Assembly (NCBI RefSeq): GCF_000715075.1
Contig: NC_134102.1
Coordinates: 47,749,348 to 47,813,347 of the forward strand
Length of the DNA: 64,000 bases
Source of the DNA: Nicotiana tabacum
Taxonomy: Eukaryota > Streptophyta > Magnoliopsida > Solanales > Solanaceae
Direction of reading: 5' to 3'
Below the pieces are notes generated by a model. The model had not been told where the DNA came from, searched no databases, and saw only the letters and a list, made by a program, of their open reading frames with translations. The translations under genes were made by a program, and so were the position numbers. Shown piece after piece: positions 11,531 through 21,873 of the stretch (position 1 is its first letter; each line of letters opens with the position of its first letter).

Positions 11531-11632
11531 CTGCTTTCTACCAATCTTGTGTAGAAGCCCGACATTTTATTCACAAGTTTGGACAAAAGTACGTACGCTT
11601 ACTTCTCAAACAACGTAAATACGCCAAATTAT

Positions 11633-11651
11633 TCCCCGGCAATAATGCCAA
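11633..11651 (-). other. Primer-binding site of element A
   Basis: The minus strand reads TTGGCATTATTGCCGGGGA three bases inside the 5' LTR end. It fits the Asp-tRNA type site known from Athila-like elements (TGGCGCCGTTGCCGGGGA, from memory). The four mismatches are all C-to-T or G-to-A changes, as expected from decay of methylated cytosines. Confidence 0.7.
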
Positions 11652-12086
11652 TTTTGATGACGTCCAAATCCACTACTAGAATGTAAATGGACATGGTCGC
11701 ATGCAATATAATTTACCCAACTATGAGTCGGGGTCGAATCCCACAGAGAACAATATCTAGGCGATTAGGCGTGTAAGAGAATTATCACTTATTATGCCAA
11801 GCCAAACACTTAAAAGATGATTGAGAAAATATTTATAACTAATTGAGAAAATGTAACCTAACCTAGAAAGCAAGTAAAATGATCAATGGCTACAAGCATG
11901 GATGCATTGGGAATTACACTCAAGTAACGATCCAATGTATTTCACGATTTTACAAATATGAGCAAGTTTATGTTTATTAGCCTCGGGTAATAATTCTATA
12001 TTAGCTTCTTCCGAAGACTAACAAGACTTCCTAATTGAATTATCCCTAAAATAATTAAGAGATTAAGCACACCCGAATATGGCTAC

Positions 12087-14041
12087 TGTCATGACCCAAA
12101 TGGATGGGTAGCGATGGGCACCCGGTGCCTTACTCAACCGAGTACCAATGTAACGTATCTTTCTTATTACATTATCATATGCACGTGAAATATGGGCCTA
12201 ATAAGCCAACATGATCATTAATAAACTCAAAACATAGGCCGATAAGGCCGTACAATTTTTCATATACATGACATCTGTCTACAAGCCTCTAAGAATATAT
12301 AACTGTCATAAAGGTCGGGACAGAGCCCCGCCATATCAAACGATATACATCTAAATCATACTGACCAAACAAGCAACTTCGGAGCAAATGGAGTGCACCA
12401 ATATCTTCTACTGAGCTGATCGCCTACTTGGAGGACTCTCGATCTGTCTATCGAGACCTGCGGGCATGAAACGCAGCGTCCCCAGGCAAAAAGGGACGTC
12501 AGTAAAAATAATGTACCGAGTATGTAAGGAATGAAAATCAGTAAATAATAAACATGAGAGAAACATGGAGTAAAAGACTCGACATGTACGTCTGCATAGC
12601 TCTGTGAATCATTTTATTTTTATAACGTCATGCATATGCGTATAAATGTCATACCATGCATAGGTATATGTGTTCATAACATTATCAAGCCTCTGAGGGC
12701 ATCCCATCATATCATTTCGGCCACTGTGGGCAAATCATCAACGTATACTAGCTGATCAGGTGGTGGTGCGTATATAATGCCATAACCTTTTCTCATATCC
12801 CATATACATATAATATACACGTATATAACGCCATCTGGTCATAGGTCAATGTACATGTATAAATGAATGAAATGCATAAGAAATACGTTAATAATATTTT
12901 CTCGAATGTTATAAAAATAATATGCCTTAAGAAATACGTTAATAAGATTTTTCGGAATGTCATAAAAATCAATATGCCTTTCGGATAAACTTTATCAAAT
13001 ACGTATTTTTCTAAGACCCATGAACAGAAGATATAATAATAACTCACATGGGGAATCAAGAATATAGACACCCCTAATATATCTATGAATAGAGTCATTT
13101 ATGAAAGTTACGTATTTTTGCTTGTTTCATTTGTATTATTTGGATCATGCCAAAAGGAAAGAAGGGATAGTCTTAACATACCTGAACCGATTCTCTTTTG
13201 CGAAAACATGTAACGGAGGATCGAAGTAGGGAAGAACCCGTATGATATTCTTGAGAAAGATTGTACCGTGCTCCCTTAGAGTTTGTAATTCATGTTGCAA
13301 TAGCTTTGTAAAGGTTCACATGAATTCTTTGTAAAGCTTTGTAATTCACGTTGCAATAGCTCTCTGTGGAGTCATCACCTAAATGCAAACATTTTCCATT
13401 CTCTTTAATGATGTAGGGAGTTATTTTGCTCTTTGACGAATTCATTTCGACCAGCCACTCTTTTGTTCTTTATCTTTTGATATTAGGAAATGAAATATAA
13501 CACTAGTGTAGGAAAGCTTTTATAGTGGGTGTGGCCCACTTATTTGATGAGTAATGTCACATAATCTACTGAACTGTTGCCACCTCCTTTAATGACTTAA
13601 GAGTCATTTGGTTAAAGAGTGGCTTGCTTCTACGTTGGTCTTTCCCATCATTATCCAAACAATTCATTAATTAAGTGGGTAATATCCCATTACTCAAGAA
13701 TTAACCAATTACCCGCATAATTAAGAATTGTCTCAACTTACTTAAAATACTACTTACTTTTAATACTCTTTGTACACCTTACTATTATAGCCATGTGGTA
13801 CCTTGTATGGTACTAGTCCATAAATATTGGGTATTTTAGCTCGAGCCATATTTTATCCCAAAATGACAAACTTGGACGAAAATTTATATTCTTTGACTTG
13901 CTTCCCCTCTCGCCTTCACGAATTTACTCATCACTTATTTAAAATAGCATAATGCTTATAATCTCAAAATAATCCCATTTTCGAACTTACGTCGATTAAC
14001 TTATGACGAAACTTTAACATACGAAAATGCGGGATGTAACA
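12087..14041 (-). mobile_element. Solo LTR S (Tekay-like, 1955 bp)
   Basis: It is flanked by the duplication GCTAC at 12082-12086 and 14042-14046. The plus strand runs TGTCATGACCC to GGGATGTAACA. On the minus strand it starts TGTTACATCCCGCATTTTCG, like the LTRs of element K. No PBS, PPT or interior is present, so two LTRs probably recombined to leave one. It interrupts the 5' LTR of element A. Confidence 0.9.
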
Positions 14042-14627
14042 GCTACAAGTAGCTCAATCCTATTCCTAGGTAGAATCTATAAAGTGAGGTTTAACGCCTC
14101 AAGTTCTTGTTAATTAATCTTTCTCAACCCCAAATTATCTTTCCCAAAATCAATTCGAAGTTAATGGGCGAGTCCTAGGGTTAGCTAATCCCTTTGAAAA
14201 CATTAAAGAACAAGAATAATTAAAGAAACAATAACTCACTTCATAATAAATAAAAATTGTTCAATACATAAGCATAACAAGATATTTAATCCACACTTTA
14301 AATATGAATATTCTCATAAACAAGATTCAAGTGTTGGAACAAATACTACACACTTAGATATACAATACAAAGCAAGGAAATGAAGAAATGAACATAAATG
14401 GGTAAAAAATTCTCAACCAAAAGCTCCAAATCTTCAAGACCTAAGTGTGTGTACAAGAACCCTAGCTCCAAAACTTGTCTTCTCTAGTCAAGAGATGTTA
14501 AAGATGTGCAGACACTGGCCAAAGATGCCAAAGATGTCTTTCTAATAAGCTAGGTCGTGTATTAAATGGTTTGGGGGTCAAAAACGTGAAATTCCAGAAC
14601 TGCTCAGTTTTTTCGCCCATTTTTTCT

Positions 14628-14766
14628 TCGCGTTCGCGATCATACCTTCGCGTCCGTGAAGGTTTGTTTTCTGCAGCTTCGCGTTCGCGATCTCTTCTTC
14701 GTGTTCGTGAAGGGTTGGCTTCCTGCTGCTTCGCGTTCGCATTACACCTTCGCATTCGCGAAGGGT
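14628..14766. repeat. CG-rich palindromic motif array in the second LTR of A
   Basis: This is the counterpart of 8124-8262. It carries copies such as CTTCGCGTTCGCGATC and CACCTTCGCATTCGCGAAGG. Several CG sites that are intact in the other copy have become TG or CA here. Confidence 0.75.
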
Positions 14767-14964
14767 AATTCATTGGGCAGATTTCCATTGTTCATTTTAG
14801 CTCCTTTTTGACTTGTTTTCACTTGGTTTCTTCACGATCACTTCTAAATCACATAAAACCTGTAAAATAGAAGTAAATGACATTAAACACAAGATTTTAT
14901 CAATCAAACATAGCAAAAGTTTAAGATTAAAGACGAGATAAGTTGGTAAAATACCCACTTATCA

Positions 14965-14969
14965 CAAAT
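14965..14969. repeat. Target-site duplication of element A, right copy
   Basis: CAAAT follows the LTR terminus CTTATCA and matches 7107-7111. Confidence 0.9.
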
Positions 14970-16160
14970 CCCCCAAATTTCACCTCAAACACACATAATC
15001 TGGGTGTAAATTCAATGGGTATTTAATATTAATGGACAAAAGTGATCAAAAGTCGCTTACCTCTTGAATTGTAGAGAAATCCCTCTCTAAAATTGCTTCT
15101 AGCCGAGCTCCACAAGTCCAAAAATGAAGAGAAGGATCAAACCCTCGACTATAACATTCTGCCCAGCGTTTCTCGCTTCTGCGGGCTCATCACCCGCACC
15201 TGCGGCTCCTCTTTGTGGAAAATACTTCGCTTCTGCAAAGACCACTCAAAACCCGGCCTGCCGCTTCTGTGGGTCCCCTTCTGTGGATCTCCTCCGCTTC
15301 TGCGACCCAGCTTCCCCTAACCAAAATCCACATTTGCGGCTTATTCTCCGCATCTGCGAGCCACTGCCCAGCCTAGCCAAATCCCGCATCTGTGCCTTCC
15401 TGGCTGCTTCTGCGGCTCCGCACCTACGGCCAATTCCTCGTAGGTGCGGTCACATCAGAACTAAAGCTAACAGAAAATTCTTAAGTCCAAAACTCAATTC
15501 GATTTCAATCCAAATCACCCTCGAGGCCCCCGGGACCCCATCCAAACATACAACACATCCTAAAATACAATGCAAACTTAGTTAAAGCCTCAAACACATC
15601 AAATAACATCAAAAACATGAATCACACCCCAATTCAAGCCTATTGAAACTAATGGATTTCCAACTTCTAAAATCGATGCCGAAACCTATCAAACCAACTC
15701 CGATTGACCTCAAAGTTTTGCACACAAGTCATAAATGACCCAACGGACCTAATCCAACTCTCGAAACCAAAATCCGAGCCCGGTATCAACAAAGTCAACT
15801 CTCGGTCAAATGTCTCAACCTTCTAAACCTTCAACTTTTTAACTTTATCTAATTCAAGCAAAAATGACCTACGGACCTCCAAATCAATATTCGGATATCC
15901 CCCTAAGTCCAGAATCACCACACGAAGCTATCAGAACTATCAAAACTCCATTCGAGATCGTTTAATCATAAGTCAACATCCAATCAACTCTTTCAATTTA
16001 AGCTTCCAACCTTGGGATTAAGTGTCCCAATTCATTCCGAAATATCCCCGAGACCAAACCAACCACCCTGGAAAGTCACGAAACCACAATTGAACATAGA
16101 ATAAGCAATAAATGGGGGAACGAGGCTACCATACTCAAAATGATCAGCCAGGTCGTTACA
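14970..16160 (-). repeat. Tekay-like LTR D, proximal part
   Basis: On the minus strand it starts TGTAACGACCTGGCTGATCA at 16160. It runs parallel to the B LTR, with shared GGTTGGTTTGGTCTCGGG-type and AATTGGGACACTTA segments. It contains a CG-rich array at 15165-15450. No PPT lies to its right, where another LTR fragment follows, so D looks like a solo or truncated LTR. Confidence 0.75.
15165..15450. repeat. CTTCTGCGG motif array in LTR D
   Basis: Repeated GCTTCTGCGG / GCACCTGCGGC words, such as TCTGCGGGCTC, CCGCTTCTG and GCTTCTGCGGCTCCGC, are interspersed with less regular sequence. The same words occur at the matching place in the B LTR (41650-41970) and, reversed, in LTR H (38622-38905). 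Confidence 0.65.
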
Positions 16161-17176
16161 TATGATCTCTCGTGATCCTGGAGTACAATTGACTAGTGCC
16201 TCTATGCGGTTGTGGCTCGATCCATGCGACTGCGAATACCATCCATTCGACCCCCTACTAGCTCTACGTGAATGCGAAAACATCCATGTGAACGTGATGC
16301 TCATACACCTGCTGACCTATGCGATTGCGACACCTCTGCCTATTAACACGATTCCCAATATAGCTAGCACACGAAGATCGCAACCCAACTCTTGCGATCG
16401 CGAAGAAAAACCAGCCTGCCAAGAATCCTTCTCCATGATCACGAGTCTTTGCTCTGTAATCGTGAAGGATTATAGCACACCAACAAATTAGCTCTGCAAA
16501 TTCAACATAAATGATATGAAACCACCCCGAATCACACCCGAGCATCCCAACACCCCGTCCAGTCATTTCAATAAGTCTATATACTTCATAACAACTTTTT
16601 CCAAGGCTTGAAACATCAAAAAACATAACAAAACCAAGAATCAACGATCAAATCCTTCTCTTAACCTCCTAACTCTCCAACTTCGCCAAATGTGTCCGAA
16701 TCAGACTTAAACATTCTAGAACATAACCAAACTTTGTACACTAGTTCATTTCAACCATTAGGACATATCTAAGGTCTCAAAACCATAATCAAAACTTATT
16801 ACCCAAAAGTCAACTGTCAGTCAAACCTATGAACTCTTAAATCCTTCAAATTGCCAACTTTCAGCAATTAGAGCCAAAACTTTCTAGGAACCTCCAAATC
16901 CAAATCCGAACATATGACCAAATCCAAAATCACTATACAAAACTATTGAAAACATCAAATCACTGATTTGAAGTTTTTTACGTAAAAGTCGAATCTTGGT
17001 CAACTCTTATAGTTTAAGCTTCTAAAAATAGAATTAAGTGTTTCAACTCACTTCCAAGTCTTCCCTAAACCTAACCAACCATCCCCGCAAGTAACAACAC
17101 ATAAAAAGAAACAACGGGAAGCATCAAATAGGGGAGCATATCTCTAATACTTAAAACAACTGGCCAGGTCATTACG
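16161..17176 (-). repeat. Older Tekay-like LTR fragment (D2)
   Basis: The right end reads GGCCAGGTCATTACG, a mutated form of the LTR start TGTAATGACC on the minus strand. It is followed leftward by family segments such as CTAACCAACCATCCCCGCAAG. It carries its own degenerate CG array with GCGATTGCGA words at 16190-16480. LTR D lies on its left, so D may have inserted into D2. Confidence 0.6.
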
Positions 17177-18365
17177 TACTAAGATCCTATTAGTATGTCT
17201 ATGTCATAAGACTGTAATAATCAACCGGGTCGATGCTGAAGCATTCCCTATTTTGTTTTGCATTCCAAGCAAGTTTTTTTATTATATGAAATTTTTTCAA
17301 GTGTAGTCCTTAGAAGCATAAGACTTTTTACATGTCCATCTCTCTAGCCAATTAAAATCTACAACACTACCTCTATTATCCTAAAGGATGTAGGGCACCC
17401 GCTCAATTCCTGAGCAACTAACTGTGAACACTTAGCTATCAGGTAGGTCATCATATCATCTCTCCTATCTTTAGGTACATATTAGACTAATGAGTCCTAA
17501 ATCATACCCTAAATCAAGTGAATCTCTCCGAGCCTAAGTTGTGGTCGATGATTGGCGATATATCCTCCAGATTGGCCTACCCCCATATCACGGGAAAAGT
17601 ATCTCGAACCTCATCTTCATCATCATCACAAGTCATCGATACCCAAATAGAGAATGTGTTCTCACCAACGTATAGGAAGGACAAGAAAAAAATGTCAGAA
17701 TCCAACTCCAGGCCTATAGCACGAAGAGTGAATGAAAGAAGGGAACACTTTCCTAAATGTCTTTGTAGCCTCTCGCTTATATATATTGATATTTACATAT
17801 CCATAAACAAGACTCTACTAAGACACTACTTATGACTCGTAAGACCTGTGAACATAGAGCTCTAATACCACTTTCGCGTGACCAAAATATCATCAGGCCG
17901 TGATGGCACCTAACCCAGCTTGCTAGGCGAATCAACTAACATAAGCCTAACCAATAACATAAAATAATCACATAAAAGAAGCAAAAATATGGAATTTCAA
18001 TAACTAATCAAGAACGAATGTCAAAAGTTATGAGCAACTAAGAATGGGAATACAATTTTGATATGAGAAAATACATCATCTATTTGAATATACATAACAG
18101 AAATATGATCTCCTAGACTATGAATAAATGGAAGCTAATCACTGGAATGATGATAAGACCCAATCACTGGAATGATGAGTACAACTGACCCCGTGTACTT
18201 AGTAAGTTTCATGACTAACCTCCACAAAATAGTGCAGAGGTTTTAGTCAAAGATATTCACTTCATATAACTTGCACAATTCATAACATATACAATAACAA
18301 AAACAAGTAAGAAACAACGAATATTAATAATAAGGTGCACAATTAAAAAAAGATAATAAACATGT
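17177..18365 (-). mobile_element. Inverted fragment of an E-family element (leader, PBS, LTR end)
   Basis: The segment 17500-17870 is the reverse complement of the E leader (27923-28260), sharing the AAACAAGACTCTACTA region, the CTCTCGCTTAT region and CCCATATCACGGG. The PBS TGGTATTAGAGCTC (minus strand) lies at 17857-17870. From about 17874 the sequence matches the 3' part of the E LTR in reverse up to 18365, where E itself begins. A short tandem copy of CAATCACTGGAATGATGA lies at about 18137-18176. The frame at 17518-17835 has no recognisable domain. Confidence 0.65.
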
Positions 18366-21011
18366 TGTAACGACCCAACCGGTTATTTTGGATTATAGGA
18401 CCTCATTTCCCTATTTGAAACTTCTTGTAGGTTCATTTGAATTTTTATGACTTGCGAGTATAGGTGGTTCAAGTCCCTAGAGGTTTATGAGTAATTTAGA
18501 ATACTTAGTTCCTAACTAGAGGGTTTAAGTTAAGAGAGTTGACCAAAGGCAATATTTTGGGTTGAAGAGCTTGGATTGGCAATTTGAAGGTTCTAATAGC
18601 TTCGTATAATAATTTGGGACTTGTATGTATGTTCGATTTAACACCCAAGGGCCTCAAGCATGATTCAGATGTGTATTGTGAAAGTTGGAACTTGAAGAAC
18701 TTAAGAAAGTTCATATTTTGGTTTGGATATTTATACTTAGTTAGTATTGTTTTTGTATGTATTTATATCCCTTGGACAAGTTCGTATGATGTATATGGAC
18801 TAGCTGAAATAACATGACGGAATTCTGAGGGGGCTCGAGTGAGTTTTGGGATGTTTAGCGGTAGTTTCAAAATGGAAAAATTACAGATAAATTACAGCAG
18901 ATATGGAAGCTAGGGTGGACGTAGATAAAAAAAATACTGAGGAGTTGGTTTGGGTCCTGAGAGGTTCGAGAGTGTTTTGGAACACTTTACTAACTTGAAG
19001 TCTTAAGTTAAAAGAGTTGATCAAAATTAATATTTTGGATAAACGGATTCGAAATCACAATTTTAAAGTTTTTGTAGATTTGAATGATGATTTCGAACTT
19101 GTATTTTATGATTGGATTTGAAATGAAAATTAAAAGTTTAAGGTTCATAAATTTGACTTGAGAGTTGGCTTTCTGTTGCAACATTACTATTTGTAGTTTG
19201 AACCTTTGGACAAATCCAGATGGGGTATTTGGACTTTTTGGGATGTTTTGGAGGAGACCTAAGGGGCTCGAGTGACTTTTGGCGTGTTTGGAGAAAGTTT
19301 AAACTGATGAAACAAGATTTTTCTATAGATGGTTTACCTTCACAAGAGTGTTTCTCCCGATCGATAAATAATTTCGAGATGAAGTTTTGATGAGAGTGTA
19401 GCTATTTGAGTCTAGTTTTCAGTGATTCAATTGTGATTCTAACATCTGCACAAATGTGCAGGCTTGCGATGGGCACGCGATGCACAAACTATGGACGAGC
19501 TCCCAGTTATGAAATTATAGCTCTTTTGGCCAATATGTAGATTTTATTTAATCATTATGGGAGCAACAAGACACTAATTTGGATGATTTTTTGAGGAGCT
19601 TTCATCTATATCATTGGGATAAAAAAAACCTAACCTAGATTTATGATTATAAAATTAATCTATCATCTGATTTTGCCTTAGAATCAAGGATTCAAAAGAA
19701 GAAACGAGGGGTTTTGACTTGAAAGTTCATAAATTGTATTTTGGTATTTAGAACGTCGATTTGGACTCGGATTTAGAAACTAATCACATATTTAAACTCA
19801 TGATGTTGTGAATTGACGGGATCTATGCTTGGGTCTGGGTTTGGACCACGTGGGCCTGGACTAACTTTTTATTGACTTTTGAGATTTTATTAAAAATCAA
19901 AGCTTTATCATTTATTATTAAGTTTTTTAGGTTTATTTGACTTCTTGAGTACTTTTGGGATAGATCAGGCATGTTTGATGGATTTAGAGCTAGAATGATA
20001 GATTTTAAATAATAGAGCTAGCATGAGATAAGGTAAGTATCTTTCTTAACTTCGACTTGAAAGGATTTTTCCAAATAATGAATTTATATGGTACATGCTG
20101 TGTATTTGGGGGTGACGTATATGCGAGGTGATGAGTTTATATGTGGGTATCGAGGTTATACCATGTTTGCGCTAGGTTTTAGGTTTCTTTACGACTTGTT
20201 TTGGTACATGATGGGATATTCCATGCGATTATTGTGATTATGGAACGATGGTTCATTCTTTGCGGCTTAATGACTAAATCTAAGATATAGATGATTGATT
20301 ATGGAGCTACGATGCTGGTGCTCATATTTTTGGATCCATCCCTCTAGTGTCACATAATTACTTGTGTTACATTAGACTGTATGTGCATAGTTCAACATAG
20401 GGAGTGTGTGCACAGTTCAACATAGGGAGTGCCGATTATTATAATGTTTGAGTTCTTATCATGCATATATATGTTAGACTCATGTATAAATATTCATGCA
20501 TTTTATCTACATATGCATATTCATGCATTTTATACATGTATAAGACTTGTTAGTAGGTTGTTTGATACTTTGAGAGTATCGGGCGTGGAGATTATCAATT
20601 GATGTATAGTTTGAGTCTTTATCATGCATAGACATTCTAGACTCGTGTAGAAGCATTAGAAAAAATATTGCTTGATACATATCTCTTTTATTATGCAGAT
20701 TTGGTGCATTGATATATGCTTTTGATCATGATATCTGAGAAAATATGCTTCTTATCTTCTACTTCAACTGTGCAACTTATTATTCATACATGTTGCTCCT
20801 TGGTTGTTGCTCTGTTTGTACATATACTTATGAACTGCACAGGTTATACAAAGTGAGTAGATTTTGACAAAACCTCGCTATTATTTATTTGAGGTTAGTC
20901 TGGATACTTACTGAGTACATATGGTCAGTTGTACTCATACTACACTTCTTCTCCTTGCATACAGATTTTGGAGTTGAGGTGTTACGATGTTCGAGAGTGA
21001 GCATTGAAGAC

Positions 21012-21016
21012 ATAGT
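21012..21016. repeat. Target-site duplication of element K, left copy
   Basis: ATAGT precedes TGTTACATC at 21017. The same five bases follow GGCGTGACA at 27617-27621. Confidence 0.9.
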
Positions 21017-21855
21017 TGTTACATCTCATATTTTCGTACGTAAAAGTACGCCATAAATAAATTGATGAAAGCTCGGAAATGAGATATTACATCCCGCATT
21101 TTCGTACGTTAAAGTTTTGTCGTAAGCTAATCGACGTAAATTCGGGAATGGAATTATTTTGAGATTATAAGAATTATGCTATTTAAAATAAATGATGAGT
21201 AAATTCGTGAATTTGAGATGATAAGCAAGTCGAAGAAAATGAATTTCGTCGAGGTTTGACATTTTGGGATAAAATACGGCCCGAGCTAAAATACCCGATA
21301 TTTATAGACTAGTACCATACAAGGTACCCCATGACCATGATACTAAGTTATATAATGTGTATTAAAACTAAGTAGTATTTCAAGTAAGTTGAGATAATTC
21401 TTAACTATGTGGATAATTGGGGTAATTAATGATTTTTGGTGGAAAATTGGCTAATTAATTAAAATCTTTGGGAATTATCTCAACTTACTTGAAATACTAC
21501 TTAGTTTTAATACACATTATATAACTTAGTATCATGGTCATGGGGTACCTTGTATGGTACTAGTCCATAAATATCGGGTATTTTAGCTCGGGCCGTATTT
21601 TATCCCAAAATGTCAAACCTCGACGAAATTCATTTTCTTCGACTTGCTTATCATCTCAAATTCACGAATTTACTCATCATTTATTTTAAATAGCATAATT
21701 CTTATAATCTCAAAATAATCCCATTCCTGAATGTACGTCGATTAGCTTACGACAAAACTTTAACGTACGAAAATGCGAGATGTAATATCTCATTTTCGAG
21801 CTTTCATCAATTTATTTATGGCGTACTTTTACGTACGAAAATATGGGATGTAACA
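21017..21855. repeat. Near-perfect inverted repeat of LTR 5' halves
   Basis: Arms 21017-21400 and 21472-21855 are each 384 bp, almost identical in inverse orientation, and separated by a 71-bp spacer. The few differences I see are mainly C/T or G/A. Each arm carries two successive LTR-start-like words (TGTTACATC at 21017 and TATTACATC at 21085), a 68-bp partial duplication of the LTR start. A transcript across it would fold into a long hairpin. Confidence 0.9.
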
Positions 21856-21873
21856 TTATTCCCCCCTTTGGAA
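21856..21873 (-). other. Polypurine tract of the inverted K segment
   Basis: The minus strand reads CCAAAGGGGGGAATAA just before the LTR start TGTTACATCCC. Immediately upstream is CATTCGAGGACGAATGTT, a sequence that commonly precedes this PPT in Tekay-like elements and also occurs near the ends of E and B. Confidence 0.8.

Larger units (their letters stand above)
7112..14964 (-). mobile_element. Non-autonomous LTR retrotransposon A (Athila/Tat-like)
   Basis: Two direct LTRs (7112-8457 and 11655-14964) begin TGATGACGTCC and end CACTTATCA on the plus strand. CAAAT duplications flank the element. Both the minus-strand PBS at 11633-11651 and the PPT next to 8457 show that it is transcribed leftward. 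The 3.2-kb interior holds one ORF in the gag position and no protease, RT, RNase H or integrase. It must have been moved by another element's enzymes. It is inserted in LTR D. Confidence 0.92.
11655..14964 (-). repeat. 5' LTR of element A, split by solo LTR S
   Basis: It begins TGATGACGTCC and ends CACTTATCA like the other copy. The match breaks after GAATATGGCTAC (12086) and resumes at 14042 with GCTACAAGTAG. Without the insertion and one TSD copy it is 1350 bp. Confidence 0.92.

Noticed and set aside
15093..15585. Plus-strand frames of 75 and 153 codons rich in Cys, Pro and Ala
   Set aside because: Same cause: the GC-rich array of LTR D. Codon use follows the repeated word and no start or splice context is seen.
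21017..21855. A MITE or fold-back transposon
   Set aside because: The arms are LTR halves that match solo LTR S. A PPT adjoins the right end, and no short target duplication flanks 21017-21855 itself.
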